Source: Rhodanobacter humi
Lineage (GTDB): Bacteria; Pseudomonadota; Gammaproteobacteria; Xanthomonadales; Rhodanobacteraceae
Direction of reading: 5' to 3'
Length of the DNA stretch: 64,000 nucleotides
Assembly (NCBI RefSeq): GCF_041107455.1
Contig: NZ_JBGBPY010000001.1
Coordinates: forward strand, 2,170,001-2,234,000
How positions within the stretch are numbered: position 1 is the first letter of the stretch; the number at the start of each line of letters is the position of its first letter. A model generated the notes under the pieces. The model was not told the origin of the DNA. It saw only the letters and a list, made by a program, of their open reading frames with translations, and did not search any database. The translations under genes and the position numbers were made by a program. Shown here piece after piece: positions 42,820-56,762 of the stretch.

Positions 42820-43938
42820 TCAGCGTGGCGCGGGATGGATCGCGCCGAGCTGGCGTGGCCCACGCGCGCCGGTGACCGCGGGCAGGTTGCCGGGCCGACC
42901 GAGCAGGCGCTGCCGGGCCAGCCACGCAAACGCGGTGGCTTCGAGGAAATCCGGGTCGACACCGAGCGCTGCCGTGCTCGACAGCGGGCGCGGCGTGAGC
43001 AGTTCGGCGAGCCGGCGCATCAGCGCGCCGTTGTGCACGCCGCCACCGCAGGCCAGCACGTCGATCGCATCCGGCGCGTGGCGTGCGATCGCCGCGGCCA
43101 CGCTGCGCGCGCTGAGTTCCAGCAGGGTGGCCTGCACGTCGGCCGGTGTCAGCGTGGCCACGCGCGGCTGTCCGGCCAGCCAGTCGAGATGGAAGTGCTC
43201 GCGGCCGGTGCTCTTGGGTGGCGCCAGCGCGAAATAGGGATCGGCCAGCAGCGCATCGAGCAGGAGTTCGTCGGTCCGGCCGCTGGCGGCGAATGCGCCG
43301 TCGCGGTCGAACGCTTCGCCGCGATGGCGCAGGCACCACGCATCCAGCAAGCCGTTCGCGGGGCCGGTGTCGAAGCCGGTCACGCTGCCGTCGGCGCCGA
43401 GCACGGTGATGTTCGCGATGCCGCCGAGGTTGAGCACCACGCGCGTGCGACCCGGCGCGGCCAGCAGCATCGCGTGCACGGCCGGCAGCAGCGGCGCACC
43501 CTGGCCGCCGGCAGCCACGTCGGCGCGGCGGAAGTCCGCCACCACGGTGATGCCGCAGCGTTCGGCGATCGTGGCCGGATCGCCCAGCTGCAGGGTGAAG
43601 GGATGCGCGCCCGCGGGGCGATGGCGCACGGTCTGGCCGTGCGAGCCGATGGCGTGTACCGCCGCGGCGGGCGTGCCGCTGTCGTGCAGCAGCGCCAGCG
43701 CGGCGTCGGCGAAACTCTGGCCCAGCGCCACATCCAGCCGTCCGAATGCATCGAGATCCAGCGCGGTTTCGCCCTGCGCCACCGCGAGAATCTCGGCGCG
43801 CAGCGCGGTTGGCCAGGGATGCGTGCGTGCGGCCAGCAGGCGCGGGCGCTCCTGCTCGAACGACACCAGCGCGGCATCGATGCCGTCGGCGCTGGTGCCG
43901 GAGATCAGGCCGAGGTAGAGCGACGGGGCCTCACTCAC
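42820..43938 (-). CDS. anmK: Anhydro-N-acetylmuramic acid kinase
   Basis: A 372-residue cytoplasmic kinase that opens and phosphorylates 1,6-anhydro-MurNAc to MurNAc-6-phosphate in murein recycling. It belongs to the ASKHA fold. The phosphate-binding N-terminus is YLGLISGTSADGIDAALV, followed by GSHGQTVRHRP, LQLGDPATIAE, DFRRADVAAGGQGAPL (catalytic Asp), VVLNLGGIANITVL and GFDTGPANGLLDAW. The C-terminal VLACGGGVHNGALMRRLAE completes the family. The start is GTG at 43938, 13 bases after the stop of the M23 endopeptidase gene, so they form an operon. Confidence 0.96.
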   Translation of the reverse strand: MSEAPSLYLGLISGTSADGIDAALVSFEQERPRLLAARTHPWPTALRAEILAVAQGETALDLDAFGRLDVALGQSFADAALALLHDSGTPAAAVHAIGSHGQTVRHRPAGAHPFTLQLGDPATIAERCGITVVADFRRADVAAGGQGAPLLPAVHAMLLAAPGRTRVVLNLGGIANITVLGADGSVTGFDTGPANGLLDAWCLRHRGEAFDRDGAFAASGRTDELLLDALLADPYFALAPPKSTGREHFHLDWLAGQPRVATLTPADVQATLLELSARSVAAAIARHAPDAIDVLACGGGVHNGALMRRLAELLTPRPLSSTAALGVDPDFLEATAFAWLARQRLLGRPGNLPAVTGARGPRQLGAIHPAPR

Positions 43939-43951
43939 GCGGGCGCGACGC

Positions 43952-45394
43952 TCAGTGGTCGCTGTTCGGCGTGTTGGCGCGGGCCAGCTTGATGCGCTGG
44001 TCGATCTGTTCCAGCCGCGCCAGTTCGGGCTTCACCACGGTGGCCTTGAACTTCGCCATCTGGGCCGCGGGCAGCGGCTCGGGCTTGGGCAGGGTCACCG
44101 TCTGCGGGTTGCGCTGCACGCCGTCCACGCGGAATTCGTAATGCAGGTGCGGGCCGGTGGCGAGCCCGGTCATGCCGACGTAGCCGATCACCTGGCCCTG
44201 CTTCACGCGGGAACCCACGCGCAGGCCCGGCGCGAAGCGCGACATGTGGCCGTACGCGGTGCTGATGTCCTTGTTGTGCTGGATCAACACGAAGTTGCCG
44301 TAGCCGTTCTCCCAGCCGTGGTACTTGATCACGCCGTCGCCGGCGGCATGGATCGGCGTACCCGTCGGCGCGGCGTAGTCCACGCCCTTGTGTGCGCGCA
44401 TGCGGCCCAGGATCGGGTGCATGCGCGCCGCGCTGAAGGTGGAGGAGATGCGGGTGAAGTCCACCGGGATGCGCAGGAAGGACTTCTGCAGCGGCCGGCC
44501 GTCCTCGCTGAACCAGCCGTAGTTGCCGTCGGCCTTCCTGAAGCGGTAGGCGGTGTAGCGCTTGCCCTGGTTGACGAACTCGGCGGCCACGATGTCGCCT
44601 TCGCCGTAGCGCGCGCCGTCGCGGTAGATGTCGTCGTAGATCACGGTGAAGCTGTCGCCTTCGCGCAGGTCCTGCACGAAGTCGATGTCGTACTTGAACA
44701 GGTCGGCGAGCTTGCCCACCATCGCCGCGCTGAGCCCGGCCTGGTCGCCGGCGGCGTAGAGGCTGCTGCGGATCACGCCGTGCGCCACTTCCTCGCGCAC
44801 GTCCATGTCGCGCGCCTGCAGGGTCAGCGTGGGCTGCGGGCCGTCGAGGCGCACGATCGCGCGGTTGGCCTGGTCCTTGTCGAAGCGGATGCCGCGCAGG
44901 CTGCCGCCGGGGCCGAGCAGGAAGTCGAACTCCTCGCCGGGATGGATGTTGTGCAGCGCGGATTTCGCGTCGCCGGCGGCATCCATCACCTTCTGCAGAT
45001 CGGTCAGGCTGAGCCCGCGGCCGCCGAAGATGTCGGACAGGGTCTGGCCGGGTTGCACCCGCACCACCTGCCAGTCGTCCACGGTGGAAACCGCCGGATC
45101 GACCGTGGGCAGTTTCGGCAAGGCCAGCGGCAGCAGGGTGTGCGCCTCGACCGTGGACGCGGGTTTCATCGCGGTGGCCCAGGCCGGCATGATGAAGCCG
45201 GAAAGCAGGGTCACCATCAGCGCAGTGCCAGCCAGCACCCAGCGTTCGCGGTGCCAGTGGATCGGCGTGGTGGATGCCGAACGATCGAACGACCAGTGCG
45301 CGCAGCGCTCGTAGAAGCTGACGTGCCGACGCTGCGCCTTGCGGCAGATGGCCTGCTTGCGTGCGTGGCGCGCCCCCCGAATTTCCTCACCCAT
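43952..45394 (-). CDS. Peptidoglycan DD-metalloendopeptidase, M23 family (MepM-like)
   Basis: A 480-residue envelope hydrolase. A basic N-terminal head is followed by one membrane anchor (WVLAGTALMVTLLSGFIMPAWA, about 52-73). The periplasmic part has a LysM/OapA-like domain (VVRVQPGQTLSDIFGGRGLSLTDLQ), a middle domain (FKYDIDFVQDLREGDSFTVIYD) and the zinc peptidase domain: RMHPILGRMRAHKGVDYAAPTGTPIHA (His, Asp), then YGHMSRFA and GPHLHYEFRVDG (HxH). All metal ligands are present, so it should cut peptide cross-links. The layout matches E. coli MepM (YebA, 440 residues). A sigma-70-like promoter lies 40 bases upstream, and anmK follows in the same transcript. Confidence 0.93.
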   Translation of the reverse strand: MGEEIRGARHARKQAICRKAQRRHVSFYERCAHWSFDRSASTTPIHWHRERWVLAGTALMVTLLSGFIMPAWATAMKPASTVEAHTLLPLALPKLPTVDPAVSTVDDWQVVRVQPGQTLSDIFGGRGLSLTDLQKVMDAAGDAKSALHNIHPGEEFDFLLGPGGSLRGIRFDKDQANRAIVRLDGPQPTLTLQARDMDVREEVAHGVIRSSLYAAGDQAGLSAAMVGKLADLFKYDIDFVQDLREGDSFTVIYDDIYRDGARYGEGDIVAAEFVNQGKRYTAYRFRKADGNYGWFSEDGRPLQKSFLRIPVDFTRISSTFSAARMHPILGRMRAHKGVDYAAPTGTPIHAAGDGVIKYHGWENGYGNFVLIQHNKDISTAYGHMSRFAPGLRVGSRVKQGQVIGYVGMTGLATGPHLHYEFRVDGVQRNPQTVTLPKPEPLPAAQMAKFKATVVKPELARLEQIDQRIKLARANTPNSDH

Positions 45395-45433
45395 GCTGCG
45401 CGAGCCTCGTCGTACAAAGTAACAAACCCGCGT

Positions 45434-45463
45434 ACCATAGTCGCCGCGTGACAAGTGCGTCAA
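45434..45463 (-). promoter_or_regulatory. Sigma-70-type promoter of the M23-anmK operon
   Basis: On the minus strand TTGACG (complement of 45458-45463) and TATGGT (complement of 45434-45439) are spaced by 18 bases. The expected transcription start near 45427 leaves a leader of about 33 bases before the ATG at 45394. Confidence 0.6.
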
Positions 45464-45577
45464 TGCCTTTCCCATCAAGGGTTTGCGCTGCGTTTTCGGT
45501 TAACGCACAATTAACGTCGAAACGTGATTGCCATCGCCCAAATGGCTGTCATGGCAACCACAAACCCCGAGGAACGC

Positions 45578-46810
45578 ATGAACGAACCCGAGCAGGCGCT
45601 GGCCGCGATCGCGCGCGGCGCCGACGAAATCATCAAGCGCGAGGATCTGCTGGAACGGCTGAAGAGCGGTCGTCCGCTGCGCATCAAGGCCGGCTTCGAC
45701 CCCACCGCGCCGGATCTGCATCTTGGCCACACCGTGTTGCTCAACAAGATGCGCCAGTTCCAGGATCTGGGGCACCAGGTGATCTTCCTGATCGGCGACT
45801 TCACCGGCATGATCGGTGATCCCACCGGCAAGAACGTCACGCGCAAGCCGCTCACCCGCGAGGATGTGCTGAAGAACGCCGAGACCTATGCCGCGCAGGT
45901 CTACAAGGTGCTCGACCGCGAGAAGACCGAACTGCGCTTCAATTCCGAGTGGTTCGGCCAGATGGGTGCGGCCGACATGATCAAGCTCGCCGCGCAGCAC
46001 ACCGTTGCACGCATGCTGGAACGCGACGACTTCGCCAAGCGCTACGCCGCGCAGCAGCCGATCGCGATCCACGAATTCCTCTATCCGCTGGTGCAGGGCT
46101 ACGACTCGGTGGCGCTGAAGTGCGACGTCGAGCTCGGTGGCACCGACCAGAAGTTCAACCTGCTGATGGGGCGTGGCTTGCAGGAGCACTTCGGCCAGAA
46201 GCCGCAGATCGTGCTCACCATGCCGCTGCTCGAAGGCCTGGACGGCGTCAACAAGATGTCCAAGTCGCTGGGCAACTACATTGGCATCGACGAGCCGGCG
46301 ATCGACATCGTCACCAAGACCCTGAAGATCGACGACGCGCTGATGTGGCGCTGGTTCGAGCTGCTCAGCTTCGACGTCTCGCTGGACGAACTGGCGCGGA
46401 TGAGGCGCGAGGTGGAAAGCGGGGCGCTGAATCCGCGCGACGCCAAGCTGCGCCTGGCGCGCGAGCTGGCCACGCGCTTCCACGATGCGGCGGCGGCCGA
46501 GCAGGCCATCGCCGGTTGGCATGCGGTGGTGCGCGGCGAAGGTGACACCTCGCTGCTACCGCTCAGCGAGATCGCGGCGCCCGCCGAGGGCCTGCGCCTG
46601 CCCGCGTTGCTCACCGCGGCAGGACTCACCGCCAGCAACTCCGAGGCGAACCGCAAGCTCAAGGAGCGCGCGGTGCGCATCGATGCGGAAGTGGTGGAGG
46701 ACGCGCAGCGCGTGTTCGCTGCCGGCTTCGAAGGCGTGCTGCAGGTGGGCAAGCGCAACTTCGCCCGGGTGCGACTGACCGGCGGTCGAGCGTCATGCGA
46801 GGCTTCGTGA
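45578..46810 (+). CDS. tyrS: Tyrosyl-tRNA synthetase (TyrZ-type)
   Basis: A 410-residue class I synthetase charging tRNA-Tyr. The start ATG 45578 is chosen for its GAGGA five bases upstream. Signatures are [18 protein letters not shown] (HIGH), [13 protein letters not shown], the tyrosine-binding [29 protein letters not shown] and [12 protein letters not shown] (KMSKS). The C-terminal 60 residues are an S4-like RNA-binding domain ([29 protein letters not shown]). It is followed by the rRNA operon 156 bases to the -35 box, with an intervening stem-loop at 46848-46871. Confidence 0.97.
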   Translation: MNEPEQALAAIARGADEIIKREDLLERLKSGRPLRIKAGFDPTAPDLHLGHTVLLNKMRQFQDLGHQVIFLIGDFTGMIGDPTGKNVTRKPLTREDVLKNAETYAAQVYKVLDREKTELRFNSEWFGQMGAADMIKLAAQHTVARMLERDDFAKRYAAQQPIAIHEFLYPLVQGYDSVALKCDVELGGTDQKFNLLMGRGLQEHFGQKPQIVLTMPLLEGLDGVNKMSKSLGNYIGIDEPAIDIVTKTLKIDDALMWRWFELLSFDVSLDELARMRREVESGALNPRDAKLRLARELATRFHDAAAAEQAIAGWHAVVRGEGDTSLLPLSEIAAPAEGLRLPALLTAAGLTASNSEANRKLKERAVRIDAEVVEDAQRVFAAGFEGVLQVGKRNFARVRLTGGRASCEAS

Positions 46811-46847
46811 GAATGTTTCGCGCAAGATCATAGACTTGCTCGAAGGG

Positions 46848-46871
46848 GCGAGATTTCTTCTGAGAAATCGC
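46848..46871 (+). terminator. Stem-loop after tyrS
   Basis: GATTTCT at 46852-46858 pairs with AGAAATC at 46863-46869 around TCTG, extended by flanking GC pairs with a bulged A. It lies 40 bases after the tyrS stop. There is no long T-tract, so terminator function is tentative. Confidence 0.4.
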
Positions 46872-46966
46872 TTGCCAAGATTCGGACGCCTCCCTAGTAT
46901 TCGCCGCCCCGCTGCTGCATCGGCACGGCGTCCCACCTGCTCGCTGAAGATCCTTCTTCGAAGGTG

Positions 46967-46994
46967 TTGACGGACCGGAAAGACGATGTATAGT
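46967..46994 (+). promoter_or_regulatory. rRNA operon promoter
   Basis: TTGACG at 46967-46972 and TATAGT at 46989-46994, with 16 bases between them, lie about 220 bases upstream of mature 16S. This is the best sigma-70 match in the spacer, and the distance fits rRNA leaders. Confidence 0.75.
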
Positions 46995-47046
46995 AGGCGG
47001 CTCACCGGGACGAAATGTCCCTTGGCGGAAAGTTCCGCGGTGGTTG

Positions 47047-47063
47047 GATCTTTGACAGTGTGC
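47047..47063 (+). promoter_or_regulatory. boxA-like antitermination site in the rRNA leader
   Basis: GGATCTTTGACAGTGTG contains a boxA-type core (TCTTTGACA) between promoter and 16S, where NusB/NusE-dependent antitermination sites occur. A second, clearer boxA lies before 23S at 49113. Confidence 0.5.
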
Positions 47064-47211
47064 ACAGGTGAATTGTGTGGACGCCTTGCGCTGGCGGGTC
47101 GATGACCTGTCCAAGCAATGCAAGCGTCCCACCGAAAGAAAGTCAGTAATGAGTTTCAACGGTTGGGGTCACGCTTCAGAAAGATAGATCATCTTCGGAT
47201 GGTCGAAAACT

Positions 47212-48752
<1,541 letters not shown>

Positions 48753-48833
48753 CGAGAACGACAGCGCGACTCGTCGCGCAAGACGTCCACACAAGACACC
48801 TGTATTTCACGTAACGTCCCAGGAAAGCTTTCC

Positions 48834-48910
<77 letters not shown>

Positions 48911-48971
48911 TGACCTGTGCACCTCCTGCGCAAGAAGCCGCACCTCCGTGTGCGGACTCTTCATCAGGCAT

Positions 48972-49047
48972 GGGGCCATAGCTCAGCTGGGAGAGCACCT
49001 GCTTTGCAAGCAGGGGGTCGTCGGTTCGATCCCGACTGGCTCCACCA
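48972..49047 (+). tRNA. tRNA-Ala (TGC)
   Basis: A 76-base tRNA with acceptor GGGGCCA/TGGCTCC, anticodon loop TTTGCAA with TGC at 49015-49017, T-loop GGTTCGATCCC and encoded CCA. The Ile-Ala pair in the spacer is the usual arrangement of gammaproteobacterial rRNA operons. Confidence 0.98.
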
Positions 49048-49112
49048 TGGCGACGCGTGAAATCCAAGCACACGAAAAGATTTGAAGCGAGGCGGCGTTG
49101 AGGCCGTTCTTG

Positions 49113-49125
49113 TGTTCTTTGAAAA
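49113..49125 (+). promoter_or_regulatory. boxA antitermination site before 23S
   Basis: TGTTCTTTGAAAA matches the boxA consensus closely and lies about 110 bases before 23S, as in other rRNA spacers. Confidence 0.7.
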
Positions 49126-49232
49126 CTGGCAAACGAGTGACAAGCGTCTTGGTTCGAACCGAACCGAGACATGTGTTGAGGCACGTAACAGGTGGTTTGA
49201 AAGTATGGCCCCGAGGCGACTTGGGGTTATAT

Positions 49233-52111
<2,879 letters not shown>

Positions 52112-52219
52112 ATAACCCCAAGTGGCCTTCACCACGTTTCCCGGTACGTCAAACCCGGACGCTTGTCACTCGTTTGCCAAAGTATTGAAGCCGGCGCAAC
52201 TGCGCTGCTTCAACCCCTT

Positions 52220-52335
52220 CCCTGGCGGCCATAGCGCTGTGGTCCCACCCGATCCCATCCCGAACTCGGAAGTGAAACGCAGCCGCGCCGATGGTAGTGT
52301 GCATCTCGCATGCAAGAGTAGGTCACCGCCAGGGG
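52220..52335 (+). rRNA. rrf: 5S ribosomal RNA
   Basis: About 116 bases. CCTGGCGG at 52221 pairs with CCGCCAGG at the 3' end, and the interior has CCCATCCCGAACTCGGAAGTGAAACG, written here in parts as CCCATCCCGAACTCGG and AAGTGAAACG. Ends are approximate. Confidence 0.96.
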
Positions 52336-52345
52336 CTTTATCCCT

Positions 52346-52384
52346 CAAACGCCTTCACCGATTCCGGTGAGGGCGTTTGTTTTT
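52346..52384 (+). terminator. rRNA operon terminator
   Basis: CAAACGCC at 52346-52353 pairs with GGCGTTTG at 52372-52379, with an inner TTCACC/GGTGAG stem around GATTCC. Five Ts follow (52380-52384). Confidence 0.9.
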
Positions 52385-52499
52385 GGGCGGGTCTGGCTCA
52401 CAGGACCGTGTGAAGCGTCCTCGTTGGCCAGTTTCAGCCATCGTGCCGGCGCCGCAATCACCTATCATGCCGTGACGGCGATGGCAGCGGAGCGCGATC

Positions 52500-53183
52500 T
52501 TGTTCGTACATGTCGAGACACGCCGGCGCCGGCAATGGCAATGGGCCACACTGCTCATCGTCATCGTTTGCGTGCTCTGCTTCGTACGCCTGGCCTTGAT
52601 GCCCTTGCCGCAGCGACTCGCGATGCTGCAGGAATGGGGCACGGTGCCGGCCAGCATCTTCAATGCGCACGAATCGCTGTGGCCGCAACTGACCGACCCC
52701 TCGCTGCTGCGCCTGTTCACCGCGCTGTTCATCCACGTCACCTGGCTGCACCTGCTCAGCAACCTGCTGTTCCTGGTGATCTTCGGCTTGCCGGGCGAAC
52801 GCGCGCTGGGTTCGCTGCGCTTTCTGCTGCTGTTCGTGATTGGTGGCATCGTGGCGAACCTGATCGGCGCGCTGTCGCTCGCTGGCGTGCGCTTGCCGAT
52901 CATCGGCTGCAGTGGCGCTGTGTCGGCGGTGGTCGGCACCTACGTGGCGCTGTTTCCGCGTGCGCGCCTGGGTCTGGTGCTGCCGCTGGGCCTGTATCTG
53001 GAATTCGTGCGGGTGCCGGCCTTCCTGCTGATCGGCATCTGGGTGCTGCTGCAGCTGCTCTTCAGCTACGCCGGCCCCAGTTACGGCGCCTACGTGTGGT
53101 GGGCGCACATCGGTGGCTTCGTGTTCGGCCTGGTGTTCGCGTTGTTCTCGCGCGATGCGATCGCGCGGCGCCTGCGCCATTGA
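52500..53183 (+). CDS. Rhomboid-family intramembrane serine protease
   Basis: A 227-residue polytopic inner-membrane protease. The start TTG at 52500 is supported by GGAG seven bases upstream; no in-frame ATG is near. The catalytic serine is Ser138 in GCSG and the catalytic histidine His203 in WWAHIGGFVFG. The early motif LFIHVTWLHLLSN gives the conserved His79/His84/Asn88. About six or seven hydrophobic helices can be traced. A long loop follows helix one, as in GlpG-type rhomboids. It reads away from the rRNA operon and converges with the amidotransferase gene with only three bases between the stops. Confidence 0.94.
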   Translation: MFVHVETRRRRQWQWATLLIVIVCVLCFVRLALMPLPQRLAMLQEWGTVPASIFNAHESLWPQLTDPSLLRLFTALFIHVTWLHLLSNLLFLVIFGLPGERALGSLRFLLLFVIGGIVANLIGALSLAGVRLPIIGCSGAVSAVVGTYVALFPRARLGLVLPLGLYLEFVRVPAFLLIGIWVLLQLLFSYAGPSYGAYVWWAHIGGFVFGLVFALFSRDAIARRLRH

Positions 53184-53186
53184 GCC

Positions 53187-53921
53187 TCAGCGGTGGCGAG
53201 CGCCATGGGACAGCCCATGGTGATGCGCGAAGCGCAGCAACAGATCGCGCGCGATCGGCGTGGCAGCCACCTCGCGAAAACTGCGTTGCGGGTCGAAGCC
53301 CTCGCGGTGCATGTCGGTGCGCTTGCGGCGGATGTAGGCGCGCATCACGTCGGCACTGAATTCCGGATGGAACTGCGTGCTGAGCGCATGCGGACCGTAG
53401 CGCAGCAACTGGTGCGGATCACGCGCCGAACGAGCCAGCACCACGGCGCCGGACGGCGCCTCCAGCACGCTCTGCTCGTGCGTGGTGTGGGCGCGAAAGC
53501 TCGTCGGCAGCCGGGCGGCCAGCGGGTCATGGGCGGTAGTGGCCAGTGTCTCGATCGGTTGCGTGCCGATCTCGCGGCCGCCGGGCAGGTAATCGACACG
53601 ACCGCCCAGCGCATGCGCCATCAGCTGATGGCCGAAGCAGACGCCGAACAGCGGCAGCTCCGCGTCCATCGCGTGGCGGATCCAGCCGGCCGTGCGCTCG
53701 CTCCAGGCGGCGCGTTCGGTGACCATCGCCGCGGAGCCGGTGATGATCGCGCCGGCCACGGCGTCCGGTGCGGGCAATGCATCGCCGGCCGCGACGTCGA
53801 CGACCTGCAGGCGCCGCAACGGCAGCTGCGCGCCAAGCCGGAACCAGTGCGGGAAATCGCCGTGACGGGCACGGATGGCGTCCGGCGCGCGGCCGGTGCG
53901 GATGATAAGGACGGGTTTCAT
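53187..53921 (-). CDS. Class I glutamine amidotransferase
   Basis: A 244-residue protein consisting of a single GATase1 domain. The nucleophile is Cys95 in LFGVCFGHQLMAHALGG. The rest of the triad lies in LSTQFHPEFSADVM (His, Glu, near 183-190). It has no attached synthetase domain, so it resembles the free-standing GuaA-like or YfeJ-type amidotransferases. Such proteins act on small substrates such as gamma-glutamyl compounds, but the acceptor is unknown. Its ATG overlaps the stop of the upstream ATPase gene (ATGA), so the two are translationally coupled, an unexpected pair. Confidence 0.9.
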   Translation of the reverse strand: MKPVLIIRTGRAPDAIRARHGDFPHWFRLGAQLPLRRLQVVDVAAGDALPAPDAVAGAIITGSAAMVTERAAWSERTAGWIRHAMDAELPLFGVCFGHQLMAHALGGRVDYLPGGREIGTQPIETLATTAHDPLAARLPTSFRAHTTHEQSVLEAPSGAVVLARSARDPHQLLRYGPHALSTQFHPEFSADVMRAYIRRKRTDMHREGFDPQRSFREVAATPIARDLLLRFAHHHGLSHGARHR

Positions 53922-55762
53922 GCGGGATCGGATGGGGGAGTCGGTACGTGTTCGTCGGGTGCTTCGATCGGCGGCAGCACGGCCAGCACTTCCTGCACCG
54001 TGGTGAGTCCACGCGCGACCTGCTCGGCGGCGGAGATGCGTAGCGGCCGCATGCCCTCGGACAGCGCGGTCTGGCCGAAGTTGCCCAGTTCCAGCTGTGC
54101 CGCAATCAATCCGCGCAGCCGCGGCGAGATCGGCATCATCTCGTAGATGCCGGTGCGGCCCATGAAGCCGGTGTTGCGGCACTCCAGGCAGCCCACCGGC
54201 GCACACACTTTCTCGGGCACGGGCAACGACCAGCCATGGGTGAGCGCGGCCCATTCATGCGGGTCCTGCATGGCTTCCCGCTTGCAGTAGGGGCACAAGG
54301 TGCGCACCAGTCGCTGCGCGACCACGCCGGTGAGCGTGGACTGGATCAGGTAATGCGGCACGCCGAGATCGAGCAGGCGCGTCACCGCGCTGGGTGCGTC
54401 GTTGGTGTGCAGGGTGGAGAGCACCAGATGGCCGGTGAGCGAGGCCTGCACCGCCATCTGCGCGGTCTCGAGGTCGCGGATCTCGCCGACCATGATGATG
54501 TCCGGGTCCTGCCTGAGCAGGGTGCGCACGCCGGCGGCGAAGTCGAGATCGATCGAAGGCTGCACCTGCATCTGGTTGAACTCGGGCGAGACCATCTCGA
54601 TCGGGTCTTCCACCGTGCACACGTTCATCGCTGGCGTGGCCAGGTGCTTCAGCGTCGAATACAACGTGGTGGTCTTGCCCGAGCCAGTGGGGCCGGTGAC
54701 CAGCACGATGCCGTGCGGCCGCTCCACCATGTGCCGCCATTGCGTCGCCTCGCTCGCGGAGAAGCCGAGCTGGGCGAAATCCTTCACCACCAGATCGGGA
54801 TCGAAGATGCGCAGCACCATCTTCTCGCCGAACGCGGTGGGCATGCTGGAAACGCGCAGCTCCACTTCACGCCCGGTCGACGAGCGGGTCTTGATGCGGC
54901 CGTCCTGCGGACGACGCTTCTCGGCCACATCCATGCGCGCGAGGATCTTGATGCGTGCGGTCACCGCGCTCATCACCGGCGGCGGCAGCTCGAACACCTT
55001 GTGCATCACGCCGTCGATGCGGAAACGCATCTGGCCCGTCTCGCGGCGCGGCTCCAAGTGGATGTCCGAGGCGCGCTGCTCGAACGCGTACTGCAGCAGC
55101 CAGTCCACGATGTGAACCACGTGGCGGTCGTCAGCGCCCACCTCGCCGCTCTTGCCCAGTTCGACCAACTGCTCGAAGTTGAGGATCGCCGAGGTGTCGT
55201 AGCCGCCGTTCGCCTTCGCGTCCTGGGCCAGCTGGATCGAGCGTTGGACGCCGTAGAACTCCTGCAGGTAGCGGTTGATGTCGATGGGACTCGACACCAC
55301 CCGGTGCACGTCCCGCCGCAGCATGTGCGAGAGGTCGGCGGCCCAGGCGGCGTCGAAGGGCTCGGCGGTGGCGAAGGTCACCTCGCCGGTCGCGGCCGCC
55401 ACCGGCAGGATGCGGTGGCGCTGCGCGTAGGCGTGACTCACCACCTGGGTGACCGCGGCCACGTTGACCTTCATCGGGTCGATCTTGAGGTAGGGCAGCC
55501 CGGCATGCCCGGCCAGCCATTCGACCAGGGCTTCGAGGCTGAGCGGGCGGCCGGGTTCGCGCCGGTTCGGCAGCTTCGCATTGGCGATCAGCACCAACGG
55601 ATGCAGTTCCACTGCGCTGCGGCCGGAACGCGAACCCAAGCGCACCTGCTTGGCGTCTTCGGCGCCCAGGTAGCCGTCGACCACCAGCGCGGCGAGCAGT
55701 TCGTCCAGTTCCAGTCGGCCGCGACGGCCGAGCAGGCTTGCGATTTGCGGTGATGCGGCCAT
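53918..55762 (-). CDS. GspE/PilB-family secretion ATPase
   Basis: A 614-residue cytoplasmic hexameric ATPase of the type II secretion / type IV pilus class. An N-terminal MshEN/GspE-N domain (about 1-170: [22 protein letters not shown]) precedes the ATPase core. Walker A is GPTGSGKT (357-364). The Asp box is CTVEDPIEM, Walker B is [16 protein letters not shown], and the His box is [11 protein letters not shown] tetracysteine zinc motif follows (CPYCK...CLECRNTGF). All catalytic parts are intact. No other secretion or pilus gene is in the window, so it may serve a system coded elsewhere. The start at 55762 is inferred. The 3' end overlaps the amidotransferase gene. Confidence 0.93.
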   Translation of the reverse strand: MAASPQIASLLGRRGRLELDELLAALVVDGYLGAEDAKQVRLGSRSGRSAVELHPLVLIANAKLPNRREPGRPLSLEALVEWLAGHAGLPYLKIDPMKVNVAAVTQVVSHAYAQRHRILPVAAATGEVTFATAEPFDAAWAADLSHMLRRDVHRVVSSPIDINRYLQEFYGVQRSIQLAQDAKANGGYDTSAILNFEQLVELGKSGEVGADDRHVVHIVDWLLQYAFEQRASDIHLEPRRETGQMRFRIDGVMHKVFELPPPVMSAVTARIKILARMDVAEKRRPQDGRIKTRSSTGREVELRVSSMPTAFGEKMVLRIFDPDLVVKDFAQLGFSASEATQWRHMVERPHGIVLVTGPTGSGKTTTLYSTLKHLATPAMNVCTVEDPIEMVSPEFNQMQVQPSIDLDFAAGVRTLLRQDPDIIMVGEIRDLETAQMAVQASLTGHLVLSTLHTNDAPSAVTRLLDLGVPHYLIQSTLTGVVAQRLVRTLCPYCKREAMQDPHEWAALTHGWSLPVPEKVCAPVGCLECRNTGFMGRTGIYEMMPISPRLRGLIAAQLELGNFGQTALSEGMRPLRISAAEQVARGLTTVQEVLAVLPPIEAPDEHVPTPPSDPA

Positions 55763-55814
55763 CCGGACAACTCCCCCGAAGGCGCGGCACAACGGCGAAA
55801 AACCGCGCTGCCGC

Positions 55815-55820
55815 TATACT
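55815..55820 (+). promoter_or_regulatory. Probable -10 box of glyQS
   Basis: TATACT lies 31 bases upstream of the glyQ ATG. No good -35 is visible at 16-18 bases. Confidence 0.4.
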
Positions 55821-55850
55821 AACGCGCTTTGTTCACGGTCACGGAAAGCC

Positions 55851-56762
55851 ATGTCCGCACGTACCTTCCAGGATGTGATCCAGACCCTCAACCGCTATTG
55901 GGCGGCGCAGGGTTGCGTGCTGCTGCAGCCGCTCGACACCGAGGTCGGCGCCGGCACCTTCCATCCCGCCACCTTCCTGCGTTCGCTCGGTCCCGAGCCT
56001 TGGGCGGCGGCCTACGTGCAGCCTTCGCGCCGCCCCACCGACGGCCGCTACGGCGAGAACCCGAACCGTCTGCAGCATTACTACCAGTACCAGGTGGTGA
56101 TGAAGCCGAACCCCGAGAACATCCTGGATTTGTACATTGGCTCACTGAAGGAACTGGGCCTCGACCCGCTGGTGCACGACCTGCGCTTCGTCGAGGACAA
56201 CTGGGAATCGCCCACGCTCGGCGCCTGGGGCCTGGGTTGGGAAGTGTGGTTGAACGGCATGGAGGTTACCCAGTTCACCTACTTCCAGCAGGCGGGCGGC
56301 CTCGAGTGCCGGCCGGTCACCGGCGAGATCACCTACGGCCTCGAACGCCTGGCGATGTACCTGCAGAACGTGGACAACGTTTATGACCTGATCTGGACGG
56401 AAGGTCCGCACGGCAAAGTCACGTATGGCGATGTCTTCCATCAGAACGAAGTCGAGCAGAGCACCTACAACTTCGAGCACGCGAACGTGCCGGAATTGTT
56501 CCGCTGGTTCGACGTGTGCGAGGCCACCGCGAACCAGTTGATCGCCGCGAACCTGCCGCTGCCGGCCTACGAGCAGGTGATGAAGGCCAGCCACACGTTC
56601 AACCTGCTCGACGCGCGCCGTGCGATCAGCGTCACCGAACGCCAGCGCTACATCCTGCGCGTGCGCACGCTGTCGCGCAGCGTGGCCGAGACCTACGTGG
56701 CGCAGCGCGAGAAGCTCGGCTTCCCGGGCCTGAAGAAGCACACCAAGGAGCAGGCCGCATGA
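55851..56762 (+). CDS. glyQ: Glycyl-tRNA synthetase alpha subunit
   Basis: A 303-residue subunit of the alpha2beta2 bacterial GlyRS, holding the catalytic site for glycyl-adenylate formation. Signatures are [69 protein letters not shown] and [29 protein letters not shown], each an almost exact match to known GlyQ by eye. It ends overlapping the glyS start (ATGA), as expected for the coupled pair. Confidence 0.98.
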   Translation: MSARTFQDVIQTLNRYWAAQGCVLLQPLDTEVGAGTFHPATFLRSLGPEPWAAAYVQPSRRPTDGRYGENPNRLQHYYQYQVVMKPNPENILDLYIGSLKELGLDPLVHDLRFVEDNWESPTLGAWGLGWEVWLNGMEVTQFTYFQQAGGLECRPVTGEITYGLERLAMYLQNVDNVYDLIWTEGPHGKVTYGDVFHQNEVEQSTYNFEHANVPELFRWFDVCEATANQLIAANLPLPAYEQVMKASHTFNLLDARRAISVTERQRYILRVRTLSRSVAETYVAQREKLGFPGLKKHTKEQAA

